Assembly (NCBI RefSeq): GCF_003590095.1
Contig: NC_039502.1
Coordinates: 62,001-126,000 of the forward strand
Reading direction: 5' to 3'
Source of the DNA: Trichoplusia ni
Lineage: Eukaryota; Arthropoda; Insecta; Lepidoptera; Noctuidae
Length of the DNA stretch: 64,000 bases
The notes under the pieces were generated by a model. It was given only the letters and a program-made list of their open reading frames with translations. It searched no databases and was not told where the DNA came from. A program made the position numbers and the translations under genes. Of this stretch, positions 20,414-31,500 are shown piece after piece. Within the stretch, counting starts at the first letter, position 1. Each line of letters begins with the position of its first letter.

Positions 20414-21955
20414 CTATGTTTTATAACTAATAATAAATACTGTGGTTCTTTCAAACTCGCTCAGTGAGCAACAAAATAGGTCAATTTCGTTTGCTATGAG
20501 GTTCATGGTGCGGAGTGCGCGCGTCAGCGGTGCCTCTCCGAGCAAGTTAGTGCGCGCCCTCGGCACGGCCAGCAACGGCGGCCGGCGCTGTCGCCACACG
20601 TATCTGTCCGGGACGCACACGCCCACTTGCTCCAAAATATCGGGGTTGTGTATTACACCTCTTAGTACTTTGAATAAATAAGATATGAGTGCCAGTTCCC
20701 TCCTGACTCTCAGCTCGTTATATCCTACCATTCCCAGTATAAACAAAGTGGGATACATTAAGGGATAGAACGGGTATACCCCGTAATACCTCATATAAAG
20801 ATACCTAATAAACTTGTTTTGCACTCTCTCCAACATAATACTATATTTAGTTTCATGTGGAGACCAGATGACTGCGTTACATTCTAAGTGACTTCTGACT
20901 AGAGCGTTGTATAATGCTATTATAACCTTAATATTAGTAAAATTATGTACCATCCTAAGAGTAAAACCTAAATTCCTAAACGCCTTTTTACAACAATTCA
21001 CTATGTGATCACGAAACACCAATCCCGAGTTAAGGCGAACCCCTAAGTCCCTGACCTCTGTGACTCTAGGCATCGGTGTTCCGTCCACCTTATAATCACA
21101 GAGGACAGGTTTGCGCGACCGAGAGAAACTAATAGTCTGACACTTCGACACATTGTATTTAATTTTAAAGGTTCTGCTTACTCCAGTTCACTACTCTGTC
21201 GATATCCTCCTGAAGCACTTCACAGTCCTGTTCGTCGGTAATAGCTAGGGACAGTTTAAGGTCGTCAGCAAACAGTAGACATTTGGCATTTATAAATATC
21301 TTTGGTAAGTCATTAATCATTAGTATAAAAGCTAAAGGTCCAAGATTACTGCCCTGACTGACTCCAGATCTTGTAAAATAAGGTTGTGATGTACGCCCCG
21401 CATAATCAACATATTGCTGCCTGTATCTCTCATGTAGCTGGCAAAAAAAGTTAGTAAATGTGGTGTAAAACCAACGGCCACTAACTTTGTTAAAAGCACG
21501 TCGTTGTCCACCAAATCAAACGCTTTTTTAAAATCGAAGTAAGCGGCATCGACTTGCCCCCCACTGTCTACTATTGGTACCACATGAACCATGTGGCTAA
21601 GGAGATTGCTGGTGGTACTTCTTTTAAGTCGAAACCCGTGCTGTGCTTCCGACAGTTGCGCACTTATCTGCTCGTGTATTGCTTTGTGTATGGCAGACTC
21701 GAATACCTTGGCTACAGTTGATAGCACAGCCGGCCTGTATCCCTCCACCTGCGACTTGAAACTTCCTTTTGGTACCGGAACAACCCGAGTTAATTTCCAT
21801 ATTTCAGCAAATACCGCTTGCTTCAGACTTAAGTTAAAAATATGTAGCAACGGACCACAAATTATCAATTGACAGTCCCTAAATATGTAAGGTGGAATGC
21901 CATCCAGACCGGCTGATGTTTTCGTTTTTAGTCGCCGTAGCCTGTTGACAAGACG
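20414..21955 (-). pseudogene. LINE D/E ORF2: reverse transcriptase and C-terminal domain
   Basis: RT N-terminus and palm are read at 21955-21332 (TKTSAGLDGIPPYIF, VVPVPKGSF, AQHGFRLKRSTTSNLL, AYFDFKKAFDLV with the first Asp). Between 21340 and 21152 the frame changes but SQGSNLGPLAFILMIND and LLFADDLKLS, the catalytic block, can still be read. The C-terminal domain follows at 21151-20414 (ALVRSHLECNAVIWSP, RRELALISYLFKVL). At least two frameshifts are present. Confidence 0.87.
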
Positions 21956-22359
21956 TCAACAAAACTTCTCCCAATTAATTAATTTAATTTTAATGTAATT
22001 TTTGTATTTTGTAAAGTATAAATACCAATTTCATACGCAAAATATATTAAGAATAGGTCGGGCAGTGTTATTTTGTTGTGATTTGATCCGCTTTAGTTAA
22101 TAAAGTGTTTTAAAGTTGTGACGAGTTTCGCTGTCAAACCAAGTTAAACTGTAACGAATATTTTAAAGTGCATTGTCATCATAAAGTTGTGTGTAAGTGT
22201 TTAATGTTATTTTTATCACCACTGATTGAGCATTATTTGTGTCAAGGTACGTTTTGCCAGCTAAATTGCTAGTACATTTGCACTCCCTCGTTGCATGTCC
22301 TCATAGAATATTGAAATAACTTCTTTCTGAGTTGGCACTTGTCCCTTTTATTATTTGAA

Positions 22360-23973
22360 ATGGACAGGGTGATGACCAGAAGGGGCGCTGCTCGTATGGA
22401 GGAATCCTAACTCCAACTTACTCTACAGGAATTAAATAAATATAAGAATTTATGTGAGGATTTGCAAAGAGAACAAGATGACAATGAGAAGGAAGTACTA
22501 CAAATTTTAAATAATAATAGTAAACTCAAAGGTGAGATGGCAGAGCTTCATTGTCAGTTAGTTTATCTCACCGAGGAAAGGGACAAACTTAAGCTTTTAG
22601 TTGATCAGTTTGACCAGTGCAGCGATGAGTTTAATCTAACCCTCAAGCACAACGCTGAACTGAAGAGTCGATTGAGTGTCGCTCATGACACCATACTCGC
22701 GTTGGACACAGCCAGCCAGAGGACTCAGACGGAGCACACACATGCTTTGTTTGATAAACTGGTTGGTTCGGCTCCGTCTGCCAACTCACTTTTGGGTAGT
22801 AATGTCATTAGTAGTTGTAAACAAAATGAAATTATTGATTTAACCTGTGATAACAGTTTAACATCACAGTCACACATAATACAAATAAAATGTAGCAGAA
22901 ACAAGTTAAAGAAATATATAAAGATTAAAAAAGTAATAAAGAAAACACAAAAACTTATTAAAAAAAATAAAAACAATTTCAATAACAATTTCAGAAAAAT
23001 AAACAAATGTAGTATAATTAAAACAAATTATGAAAACACCAAAATAAAATATGAGGCTGATATACAACACCTTCAGTCAGAGATTCTCCGCTTACAGGAT
23101 TCCTTAATTACTATTTCAGAAAAATATACCACATCACAAAAGGAAATAGGGGAATACATACTGGCAATGAATGGCCTGGTGGACCTGTGTAGTGAAAATG
23201 AGAGGATGTATAACTCCCTTGTAAACAGTCAAACATCGGACTGTAAATCTGGTCAGCCAGACCGTTCACAGCCAGCTATATCTCTGGAGTGTTTAACACC
23301 CAACACTCACCCTGTGGAGTTGTGTAACAGTCTCCCCAGTACTTCCTTCGTCACACAAATTAATTGTAATAATAATATATGTACAAATAGCAACAACAAA
23401 ATTATGATGTTCTGCGATGAAATTGGACAAAACATGTCGCATAAGCTTTATGAACATTTAGGTGCTCAGGTGATCAATTGTTGCATGCCTGCAGCAGACT
23501 ATAAACAAATAATGAATAAGGTATTAACGGGCAACTATAGTCCATCATCTACTATAATTGTAATAATTGGGAGAAGGGGTAACACTACTGTAAATATGAT
23601 AATGAAATACTTTGATAGTTTAATGAAATTGAATGTGGAAAAAATTATTTTATATGCTTTTCCATATGGTCAGGGATTGTCACAGACTGAGAAAAATATT
23701 AGAAACAAATGCAATATGAAGTTGCATACTCTAACATTGTATAATAAACAATTTGAATTTATTGACACTAATGTGATCATTAGTAGTAATTATTTTAGGA
23801 CTAAAGATAATTATTATCTTTCTAATTATTATAAGGGACAGGTAGCAATTTCGCTATCTTATTGTATTTTAAATAAAGCCAATTGCTTGGCTAAACGCCC
23901 TGCTCCTATTGAGCATGTAGATTGTAGTTTAGTGGATACAACCTTGGAATTTGTTCCAAGTAATTTAAATTAG
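22360..23973 (+). CDS. LINE F ORF1: coiled coil plus SGNH/esterase-like domain
   Basis: The first ATG at 22360 gives MDRVMTRRGAARMEES and then an in-frame TAA at 22408-22410; the same frame stays open for another 521 codons to 23973. The N-terminal third is a coiled coil (GEMAELHCQLVYLTEERDKL). A Lys/Asn-rich region follows at about 22900-23010. The C-terminal third (MMFCDEIGQNMS, TIIVIIGRRGN, LSNYYKGQVAIS) has the spacing of the SGNH hydrolase-like domain found in ORF1 of CR1/L2-group LINEs, but the GDS Ser and the final His are not visible, so esterase activity is doubtful. Role in LINEs: RNA binding and RNP assembly. Confidence 0.72.
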
Positions 23974-24062
23974 ATATTAAGACAATAGAGTCAAACTCTT
24001 GCAATGATAGCCAAATTTCTATTTGTGGTACGTCAAGCCTGTTAAATGTTAGTAGTAAAATC

Positions 24063-24545
24063 AATAATAAGCATATGTTAAGTATTGTTCATCAGAATAT
24101 TCAGGGTCAGAATCTCTGGGGAGGCTGTGCAGATATTCATTCTATCTTTGTGCTTCAGAAAAGGGCTGTCCGCGCCATTTATAATTTGGGCCCTAGAGTT
24201 TCTCTCCGAGAGAAATTCAAAGAGATAAACATTCTGACTGTAACTTCACAGTATATATTTGAGAACTTAATGTTTGTTCATAAAAACGAATCAAACTTTG
24301 TGAAATTGTCCGATGTTCACTCAGTTAATACAAGGAACAAACATAATTTAGCCGTACATGCTACTCGTCTCCATAGAGTAAGCAACTCGTTCATGGGTCA
24401 ATGTATACGTTTCTACAACAAGCTTCCCATTCATGTTCGTAAGCTACCGACTAGGAGATTTAAAACTTTTATTAAATTAAAACTATCCGGAAAAGGATAT
24501 TACAAAATATCCGATTATGTAAATGATAAAAACGCTTGGGATTGA
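24063..24545 (+). pseudogene. LINE F ORF2 remnant, EN start joined to C-terminal domain
   Basis: The frame starts HMLSIVHQNIQGQ (endonuclease N-terminus) and near 24110 joins WGGCADIHSIFVLQKRAVR, a block that in the relative at 5941-6898 lies after the RT palm. It ends NDKNAWD. The join is in frame, so a fused peptide of about 156 residues is possible, but it lacks every catalytic residue. Confidence 0.8.
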
Positions 24546-25012
24546 ACTGCTCGCTTATACAGCTATAATTATTTGTGTTTATAATTGTTGACATGTTTTG
24601 TGCTTTTGCATATAATCTTTTACAGTTTTGACATTTTTTGTGCTTTTGCATGAATTTATTTTTACTAATATTAATTATTATTTAATCCAATATGCAACTT
24701 ATTTGCGGTTTTTTTTTTATCTTTTCCAACATATATTTATATTTGTAAGTATAAACCTTATGCAGGTATATTATTATCCATTCCATTGAAATACTCTGCA
24801 TTAGTTTATACACTTTACTCATATTTTAAAACTGTCTGGACTTTAAAAGAGACTACGACCCCATGAGTTTGTTTCGACATTTCTTCTCAGGGTAGTCAGA
24901 TAGGAAATGTCGGCTCCAGCGTTCTTATAAAAAGACATGTAAAAGTGATGAAATATCCTATTTGCAGAATAAATGATTTCATTTCATTTCATTTCATTTC
25001 ATTTCATTTCAT
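24546..25012 (+). repeat. 3' UTR and (ATTTC)n tail of LINE F
   Basis: AT-rich noncoding sequence with GAATAAATG just before about eight tandem ATTTC units at 24975-25012. Pentameric tails of this kind are typical 3' ends of CR1-group LINEs. Confidence 0.75.
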
Positions 25013-26340
25013 AGCGCATTTCGTACATCTTCCAAGCTCAACCTTTCTAAGTGGACCCGAGCTGCGGCGTTTTCGCTTCCCGCCGCGTTTATCGCTGCTT
25101 CCACATTAAGATCCGCCCGCTTGGTACTATATACTGAATAGAAATACTCTGCGAATTCTCTAGCACATTCATCATCCGACAACTCTATACCGTCTTTTAA
25201 AATAGTTTGTTTATTTCTACTACCTCTTCTAGATTTTGCATAGTTCCAAAAGGATATAGGATCTTTTTGAAACTTATTCAGAATACGCTGTTGGTAATTG
25301 TTATGTGCTGTTCATATCATAGATTTCACGTTTGCCCTACATACAGAAAATGCTTCGTAATCACACCTTAACTTACTCGATTTGTACTGTTTGTGTAAAC
25401 TAGCTTTTAATTTAATGTCGCGAATTATATCAGCAGTGTACCACTCGGGATAAATGTACCTCGAGTTTACATGCCTTCGCCTTTTTCTGGGAACACAGTC
25501 ATCTATTATTGAATTGATTGTCTCATAAAAGTAATTTAAACTTTTTTCTAAATCTAAATCGTACATCGGTGTCCAGTCTACAGTCCCTAGCGAAGTATAT
25601 AATTTAAATAAATCCGCCTTGTTAAAGTTCCAACTAGTAGGTAAGTATGCATTGGTATCGGGCGCACCTGCGTCCGCCGGTGACCGCGCACGCGCGCTGC
25701 GCGGCAGGCGTGCGCAGATCGCGAGCGGCGGGTGTTGCGCATCCACCGGCACGAGCGACACCCCCGCCGCGCGCACCTCCACACTGTCGCTCTCCCCGAG
25801 TGTGCTCAACACTAAGTCTAGATATCGCCCATTACAATTACCCATTTTATTGAACTGAGTGAAACCACAGTATGACAAAAAGTATTCAAAATAATTACTT
25901 ACATATTATAATCACTATAAGTATTACAATAATCTTCTATGATTTTAAATAATAACAAATACTCGTTTTCGCTACTTTTAGGTGGAATATAAACAACGCA
26001 CACAACAAACAGAAACCTATTTCTCAAATACACAGACGCGCACACTAGTTCGAACACGTGTTCATCGATGTTTAGGTCACTCGGTGTCGGGACTCGTCGC
26101 AGCCTGAAACGCGGTGTGGCCACGAGACACGCTCCTCCTTGTTTACGTCCATCCGCTCGATCACAACGTATGATAGTGTACTCAGGTGGAATAATTTCTG
26201 CGTCATGAACGGATTCGCTGAGTCCTGTTTCGATCAGGATAGATCAGCATCCGATGATGCGATCCCTGCGTAAAAGTCATTCAGTTTAGTCCGAAGTCCT
26301 AAGAGGACAGAACGTAAGACGTTCTGATAGTATATATCAA
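25013..26340 (-). pseudogene. LINE D/E ORF2: APE endonuclease and linker
   Basis: The minus strand reads QNV near 26310, LRTKLNDFYAGIAS (endonuclease N-terminus), CLVATPRFRLRRV and VVCVVYIPPKSS at 26123-25899, then a second frame (FNKMGNCNGRYLDLVLST) at 25878-25312 with the linker (YPEWYTADIIRDIKLKASLHKQYK). The linker continues with a frame break near 25312 through KFQKDPISFWNYAKSRRGS and ends LSLEDVRNAL at 25013. Parts of the endonuclease near the GDFN block are not readable. Confidence 0.8.
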
Positions 26341-26348
26341 TAGTATTG

Positions 26349-26555
26349 TTAGGTTTTTCTTGGCTCGCTTGTTGGTCTACGAAACCAAACCCACTCGCAA
26401 TATTCTATATTAATAGGCCAATTTTCTGGTTTACATAATTCTTCATATTTACTTTCTGGCACACCTATAGCATAATCTCTTTCAGTCTTATGTTTTATCC
26501 TTTGTACTTTAATATCTATATCTTTCTTATACAACATGTAACAGAATAAACGCAA
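26349..26555 (-). pseudogene. ORF1 C-terminus of LINE D/E
   Basis: The frame reads IKVQRIKHKTERDYAIGVP and WPINIEYCEWVWFRRP. The WP...W..FRRP ending matches the C-terminal pattern of lepidopteran LINE ORF1 proteins, compare the WPEG...RRF and WPAG...RRF ends in LINE A and LINE J. It lies directly upstream of the endonuclease frames. Confidence 0.6.
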
Positions 26556-27250
26556 GACCTGAAAGTAGTTTGCTCAGAATCGGCTTCTGAATCGATTCCC
26601 ATCATTATTTATATGTGTTAATTTTCTCCAGAAATTTCCTTCATTTAATCTAAATTAGGACCACTGCGTAAAACCAAAGTAATCAAATATTTTATTTAGG
26701 GAATTATAAGCCTTAGCTCAAAGTAATAAAAGCCCATAAAAATGCACGGCTGAATTTGTAGATCGCTTAATATCCATCCATACACACACGTAAAAAAAAC
26801 AATACATTTTAGAATAAAGTATGATAGTGTGCGAAAGGTAAAATATTTAATTTAAGAAAGATTAGTCTTTATTTCCAAGCAATACGTCTTACTTAACTGC
26901 ACAACCGAATTTGTAAAAATAACAATATCATTTCTATCCTTACCTACACACACACGTAGGTTTTTACATTTAAGCTAGTTAAATAAAAACATCATTTTAG
27001 GAAATTTCAAACTTATCTCAAAGCAATAAAGCTTTTTTTAATGCATTACTGAATTTGTAATTCCGCATTCACAATATTTTGTAGAGAAATGACAAAATAT
27101 TAGAAAATCATAGGTACGTTTTTTGCAAACGCTAAATCAATATGAAAGAGCGAGATGCAATAATTTACTGACTTAGCCCTTTGAGTTCCCGCTTTTGTTT
27201 GATATGCCGCCGGCGCACGTGCCGCCAAATTAGTCATTCGCCGGCAACCG
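26556..27250. repeat. AT-rich noncoding stretch with three diverged repeat units
   Basis: A block of about 50 bases recurs at about 26710-26762, 26872-26920 and 27010-27062. Each holds a variant of CAAAGCAATAAAG followed by GAATTTGTA, with a (CA)n-like CACACACACGTA downstream in the first two. The period is roughly 140-160 bp. No ORF. It lies immediately upstream of the DD41D transposase and may be part of that element or older debris. Confidence 0.5.
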
Positions 27251-27293
27251 ACAAGTGAATTACGCAATTTTGTTGTTGTTGTTTACGCGCGCG

Positions 27294-28369
27294 ATGGCTT
27301 TCCGGTACAGCAATATCCAGTGTACTGAGATGGTGAGGACACTGGCTCGTTGCGACGATAATGTGGAGTTAGCGTGTCGAGTCTTCAATGAACGACATGG
27401 TACCAAAGTGAGCGCCAGGACAATACTAGGTGCAACTCAGCGCCTGAGGGACTTCGGTACGTTTCGTCCTAACACGGCCTTGGATAGAGGGACGAATGTG
27501 CGCTCTACCCGTTTGCAGGAAAACATTCTCGATTATTTCGATGAACATCCAGAGAGCAGCACGAGGGAAGCAGCGTCGTTGTTTGACTGCAGCCACATGT
27601 ACGTGTGGAGAACGTTACGTGCTGATGGCGAACACCCCTTCCATCTACGACGTTGTCAGGAGCTAATGCCGACTGACTACTTGCCACGACTGCAATTTTG
27701 TAGATGGTTGTTGGAAAACTGGCAACGAAACATCATCTGGACGGACGAGAGCACCTTCACACGAGTTGGTATTTACAACCAACATAACATGCATTTGTGG
27801 AGGCACGAAAATCCACATGCATGTCGTGTAGACTCATTTCAGCACAGGTTCTCCGTGAACGTGTGGGCGGGAGTTGTAGGTACACACATACTCGGCCCTG
27901 TGTTTTTACCGAGGTTGACTGGAGATACCTACCTACACTTCTTGCAAGAGATATTGCCCCAGTTATTGGAGGAGGTCCCTCTCTCGTTGTTACGACGACC
28001 CGTGTTTTACCAACATGATGGAGCTCCCGCGCATTTCACGTGGAACGTTCGACGGCATCTTGATGCGGAGTATGGCTCTCATTGGATTGGACGTGGAGGA
28101 CCTATACCGTGGCCTCCCAGATCTGCCGATCTAACACCGTTGGACTTTTTTTGTGGGGTCGAATAAAATCGCTAGTGTATGTAAACGAAGCAGCCAGTAT
28201 AAATGACCTCAAACATAAAATTGAACTCGCGTTTGTTAAAGTGAAAAGTGAAACTGAAGTGCTTAACAAATTAAAAATTAACTTAAGAAAACATGCAATA
28301 ATGTGTACCGAGCAAGGTGGTGGACATTTTGAAAATCTTTTAAAAAGAGGACGAAGAAGAAGTATTTAG
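27294..28369 (+). pseudogene. Tc1/mariner-superfamily transposase, DD41D type, one frameshift
   Basis: The first ATG in frame is at 27294 (MAFRYSNIQCTEMVRTLA). An N-terminal HTH-like region runs to about residue 60 (HGTKVSARTILGATQRLRDFG). Catalytic blocks: IIWTDESTFTR (first Asp), YQHDGAPAHF (second Asp) and WPPRSADLTPLDFF (third Asp). I count 41 residues between the second and third Asp, the spacing of the DD41D group. A seven-T run at about 28145-28151 seems to have lost one T: the frame stops at 28166, while LWGRIKSLVYVNEA continues in another frame to 28369. No terminal inverted repeats were located by eye. DNA cut-and-paste transposition is the family role; this copy is broken only by that one indel. 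Confidence 0.85.
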
Positions 28370-28489
28370 TGTAAATAGCTACCTGAGCTACCTGAGCATG
28401 TACCTTCGTAATACTTATTTACTACTGTAAATACATAAATGATTGAAATCTTTTAAACACTGAATATGTTTTATACCTACGTAATAATA
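28370..28489 (+). other. Short noncoding stretch after the transposase
   Basis: Contains a near-tandem AGCTACCTGAGC duplication at about 28378-28398; otherwise nothing recognised. Confidence 0.4.
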
Positions 28490-28697
28490 AAACCGGCCAA
28501 GTGCGAGTTGGACTCGCGCACGAAGGATTCCGTACCATTATCGACAAAAAACCGCCAAAAATTCACGTTTGTTGTATGAATTACCCATTTAAATATTCAT
28601 TTTATTCCGTTTTTAGTATTTCTTTTTATATCGGCAACAGCGAAGTCTTAACAACAGGGACAATTTTATCCTCTTGGTACGGAACCTTAAAAATGTA
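28490..28697 (+). repeat. Interspersed repeat beginning ACCGGCCAAGTGCGAG
   Basis: It starts ACCGGCCAAGTGCGAGTTGG, continues CTCGCGCACGAAGGATTCCG and ends TTGGTACGGAACCTTAAAAA. I recognise this from memory as a very common short repeat in Lepidoptera; this copy is shortened in its middle. Its transposition class is not clear to me. Confidence 0.6.
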
Positions 28698-29230
28698 AAC
28701 ACACTGACGAGTAGGTGGTAATATCGCGAAATCGGTTAAAAGACGCGTGGCATGTCTGACTTTAGGTATTGCCGTACTGATAAATCGCAGTGGGATGAAA
28801 GGTTGCTCAATTTAAAAGTACTTCTTAGCTATCCGTAGTTGAACTGAATTATTCGAAGTTCAAAGCCTGTAGTAGTAAGTGTGCGGACGGCGAGCAATGG
28901 GTAGTTCGCCGTTCAGTCGTCTGGTAAGATTCCGGACCAAGCCCAGTCGCCGACGGCACGCACTGTTCCCGCGCGCCTCAAGGAGTTGTCCGAAAAACGT
29001 AGGGACCCTGTAATAGGGTCGAAGTCAGCTGGGGCCCGGGTTCTTTTTCTGAAAAGAAGGCCTGGACCCAGTGCGAAAGGCAACGTTGGAACGGGGTGGG
29101 TCGTTTAGTCAGTAAGAGTCTGACACTGTCTCTCGCTCCGCCCAAGAGCGGGATTCGTCATTACATGATTTTTCCCACCATAAAAAAAGCCTGTAAGTGT
29201 GATGTAAAGATGAAATCATTATTTTACTAG
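28698..29230 (+). repeat. Probable LINE 3' end, plus strand
   Basis: GC-richer than its surroundings. The blocks GTCAGTAAGAGTCTGACACT and CTCGCTCCGCCCAAGAGCGG, followed by TTTTTCCCACCATAAAAAAA, match from memory the 3' UTR end of a widespread lepidopteran LINE. No ORF2 C-terminus can be read, so only a 3' fragment is present. Confidence 0.5.
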
Positions 29231-29722
29231 TTAGGCATCTAACAATATTTTTTTATTTTTTTTATTTAGCGTATACTGTCCCACAGCTGGGCAAAGGCTG
29301 GCAACAATAATTAATAGGGTAATACCACAACTTACTAATATTAGCTAGGTACGTAATATTCGGCCATTAAACGTAAAGATACATACCTAAGCTTACATGC
29401 ATTGCTTTCTACTCCTACCTACATGTTACGTAGGCACGCGCACGAGTATGCGCTATGAGTGTGTGCGTAGGGATACAGTAATATGCTCAAACATTATGCG
29501 TCCAGCTAGGACAACTATTTTATAAAAAAAAACATAGCGTTCTTTAGGTAAATCGAATTACAGATGTTTCTTTAGTTCTATAATTTAATTTTCTAATTGG
29601 GGTGTCTGAGGTCTTGCGTTTATTCCGTTACACGTTGTACACGTCACATATTTCTCTAAATTTTCTTCTGTAGTTTCTTTCTGGAGACGCCAGACATGAA
29701 GATATTTTGTCCTCTCGCTGCC
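29231..29722. other. Noncoding, AT-rich, nothing firm
   Basis: Contains a T-rich tract and the phrase ACTGTCCCACAGCTGGGCAA at about 29276, similar to a phrase frequent in lepidopteran repeats. No ORF or element border is evident. Confidence 0.4.
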
Positions 29723-30425
29723 TTATATCTCCACTATATCCGAATTTCCTCCTTTCTTTACATCCCTGTTAGGATACTTATTTCTTTTTCTGTTAACGGT
29801 TATCCAATTATCCTTGGCATGTGATTCCTTAATCTCATTTTCCATATCCGAGATCATTGTCTCGCTGTTATTCGTTTGTTTAGTTTGCATCTTATTCTCG
29901 CTAATAGTTGGCTCCACGGTTTTCGTGGCCACACATTCCTTATTCGCGGTACTGTAGGTAATTCCGTTATTTTGATTTTGTTTTATAACGTTTGCGAATG
30001 ACACTTTTGGAGTCAAATTATTTTCTGGGTAGCTACTTATCTTATTTAGACAAGTTTCAAGATAGTCATTTTTTGTGTATCAAAATATTGTTCTTAGTCT
30101 CCAAATCATCTACTTTGTTTACTTTTTCTTGAAGTACCTTCACTGCATTTTTCAATTCTCGTAATTCCATTTCCATATTAATAAATTTACTTTGAAGCAA
30201 TCCATACTCCTTCCTTTGTTCATCCAGCTGCATTTTCAACTCCTCGGGATACTCCCGCATCACCTTTATTATTCTGCTCTCCTGCATCATAGCAGGCTCG
30301 TTCGACTTTATCCGACTGCCGCGTGTAGTGTTTACGTTGGTACTAGGAGTTACGGTCTTGGGATTATTCTTTGTCATATCCTTATTTTCATCCCTTTGTC
30401 TCCCTATTGCACTCATCATTGTCAT
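29723..30425 (-). pseudogene. LINE ORF1 (coiled-coil type), frameshifted
   Basis: Start MTMMSAIGRQRDEN. A coiled coil is evident (MELRELKNAVKVLQEKVNKV). The frame breaks near 30066 and continues as LNKISSYPENNLTPKVSFAN to a stop at 29723, ending with a basic stretch (NWITVNRKRNKYPNRDVKKG) typical of ORF1 proteins of this LINE group. No ORF2 follows on the minus strand, so the copy is cut short at its 3' side. About 115 bp upstream (to 30545) may be its 5' UTR. Confidence 0.65.
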
Positions 30426-30559
30426 TCATGCCGATTCCAACATAAATACGATATTAAATCACTTTTACTTTTAGGTAATAATAACCGCAGAGCGTTCCAA
30501 ATACGTCCGATCGCGGCGACGTTCGCAACAACAATTACGTAGATATGACTTAATGGCCC

Positions 30560-31208
30560 ACATATATCGATACTTCTTTTATAATTTTTGTACTGAATCC
30601 ATCATATCCTACGCTGTTAATGTTCTTTAATGAATTAATATTTTTTTGTATGTCTTGTGGCATACTTGGAAGCATAAACATTGAGTCTTTTCTGCTAACA
30701 ATGTATGTATTGACTCTATCGGGTTGGAAACAGGATGGTTGGATTTTATCAACAAAATAATTATTAAATGAGGTGGCTTTTCCATTAGGACTGGTGATAT
30801 ATTTATTTCCATTAAGAATTTATTTATATTATGTTTAGGTAGATTTTTTTTTTATTATTTATTAGTTGCCAAGTAGTTTTAGATTTTTTTTTTGATGTTT
30901 TTATTTTATATGTGTTTTGTGCACATTTTGTTTTATTGATGATTGTTTTAAATAATTTACAGTATTTTTAAAGTATATTTTATTTTGCATGGTCGGATTT
31001 GATCTGTTTTTCCATAGAAGTGTTCGTTTTTGCCTACTACATAGTTTTACACCACGTGATATCCAGATTTGTTTTTTCTTTACATTTATATATATTGTGG
31101 TTTTAGGAAATTATTGTTCATAGAGCAAGTTATATATTTCAAAAAATGCATTGTATGCTTCATTTGGATCACTAGATTCATAAACTTCTTTAAAGGATAG
31201 ACTCTTAT
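30560..31208 (-). pseudogene. LINE I second part: EN-RT linker and RT start
   Basis: The minus strand reads LSFKEVYESSDPNEAYNAFF, IWISRGVKLCSRQKRTLL, then NKYITSPNGKATSFNNYFVD and INSVGYDGFSTKIIKEVS, i.e. the linker and first RT block. Several stops interrupt it. It starts just where the linker would follow the endonuclease that ends at 40582, and is therefore taken as the other half of LINE I, with LINE J and a LINE 3' fragment inserted between. Confidence 0.65.
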
Positions 31209-31212
31209 TTAT

Positions 31213-31500
31213 TTATTTGGGACGAACAAACAGTTACACATTGTACTTGCGTAATTAATCTAACTAAAAATATTATAATATAAATGTGAAACTCACACCG
31301 TTATCCACAGCATATATCTCTTAATATATGATTTAAATTTAATTATGTTATCTGCGTTATAGTCTCTTTTAATGGTACGCCATCGATTGATAGAGCAAAC
31401 CGACTCCACAGGACATTTTAGAACCCAAGCATATATCTGTTGACGCCAGTTCGCCCTCACCAACTTATAGAGAAATGAGGGTAGATGTTTGTGTACATGA
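31213..31500 (-). pseudogene. 3' fragment of a further minus-strand LINE
   Basis: The minus strand reads HLPSFLYKLVRANWRQQIYA, CPVESVCSINRWRTIKRDYN, ending LWITV at a stop (31293-31295), then a short 3' UTR and an AATAAATAAATAA tail at about 31210-31222. The layout fits the end of a LINE ORF2, though the clade is unknown. Confidence 0.5.

Larger units (their letters stand above)
21956..25012 (+). mobile_element. LINE F, internally deleted, with long ORF1
   Basis: It consists of a noncoding 5' region, a long ORF1 (22360-23973), the first about 12 residues of ORF2 (MLSIVHQNIQGQ, the endonuclease QN block), then an abrupt jump near 24110 to the ORF2 C-terminal domain, a 3' UTR and an (ATTTC)n tail at about 24975-25012. 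The endonuclease body and whole RT are gone. It is inserted in LINE D/E; the flanks share at most an AG dinucleotide as target duplication. Confidence 0.85.
20262..26555 (-). mobile_element. Minus-strand LINE D/E, split by LINE F
   Basis: Two minus-strand parts form one element: ORF1 end, endonuclease and linker at 26555-25013, then RT and C-terminus at 21955-20414, with a 3' UTR and (TAAA)n tail at 20270-20300. The linker ends LSLEDVRNAL at 25013 and the RT part begins VNRLRRLKTKTSAGLDGIP at 21955. Joined, this is the expected continuous linker-RT border with no residues missing. LINE F (+) fills the gap. Confidence 0.75.

Noticed and set aside
22725..23006. A 93-codon minus-strand frame rich in Phe and Leu
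   Set aside because: Antisense of the Lys/Asn-rich region of LINE F ORF1; hydrophobicity is a by-product of A-rich coding.
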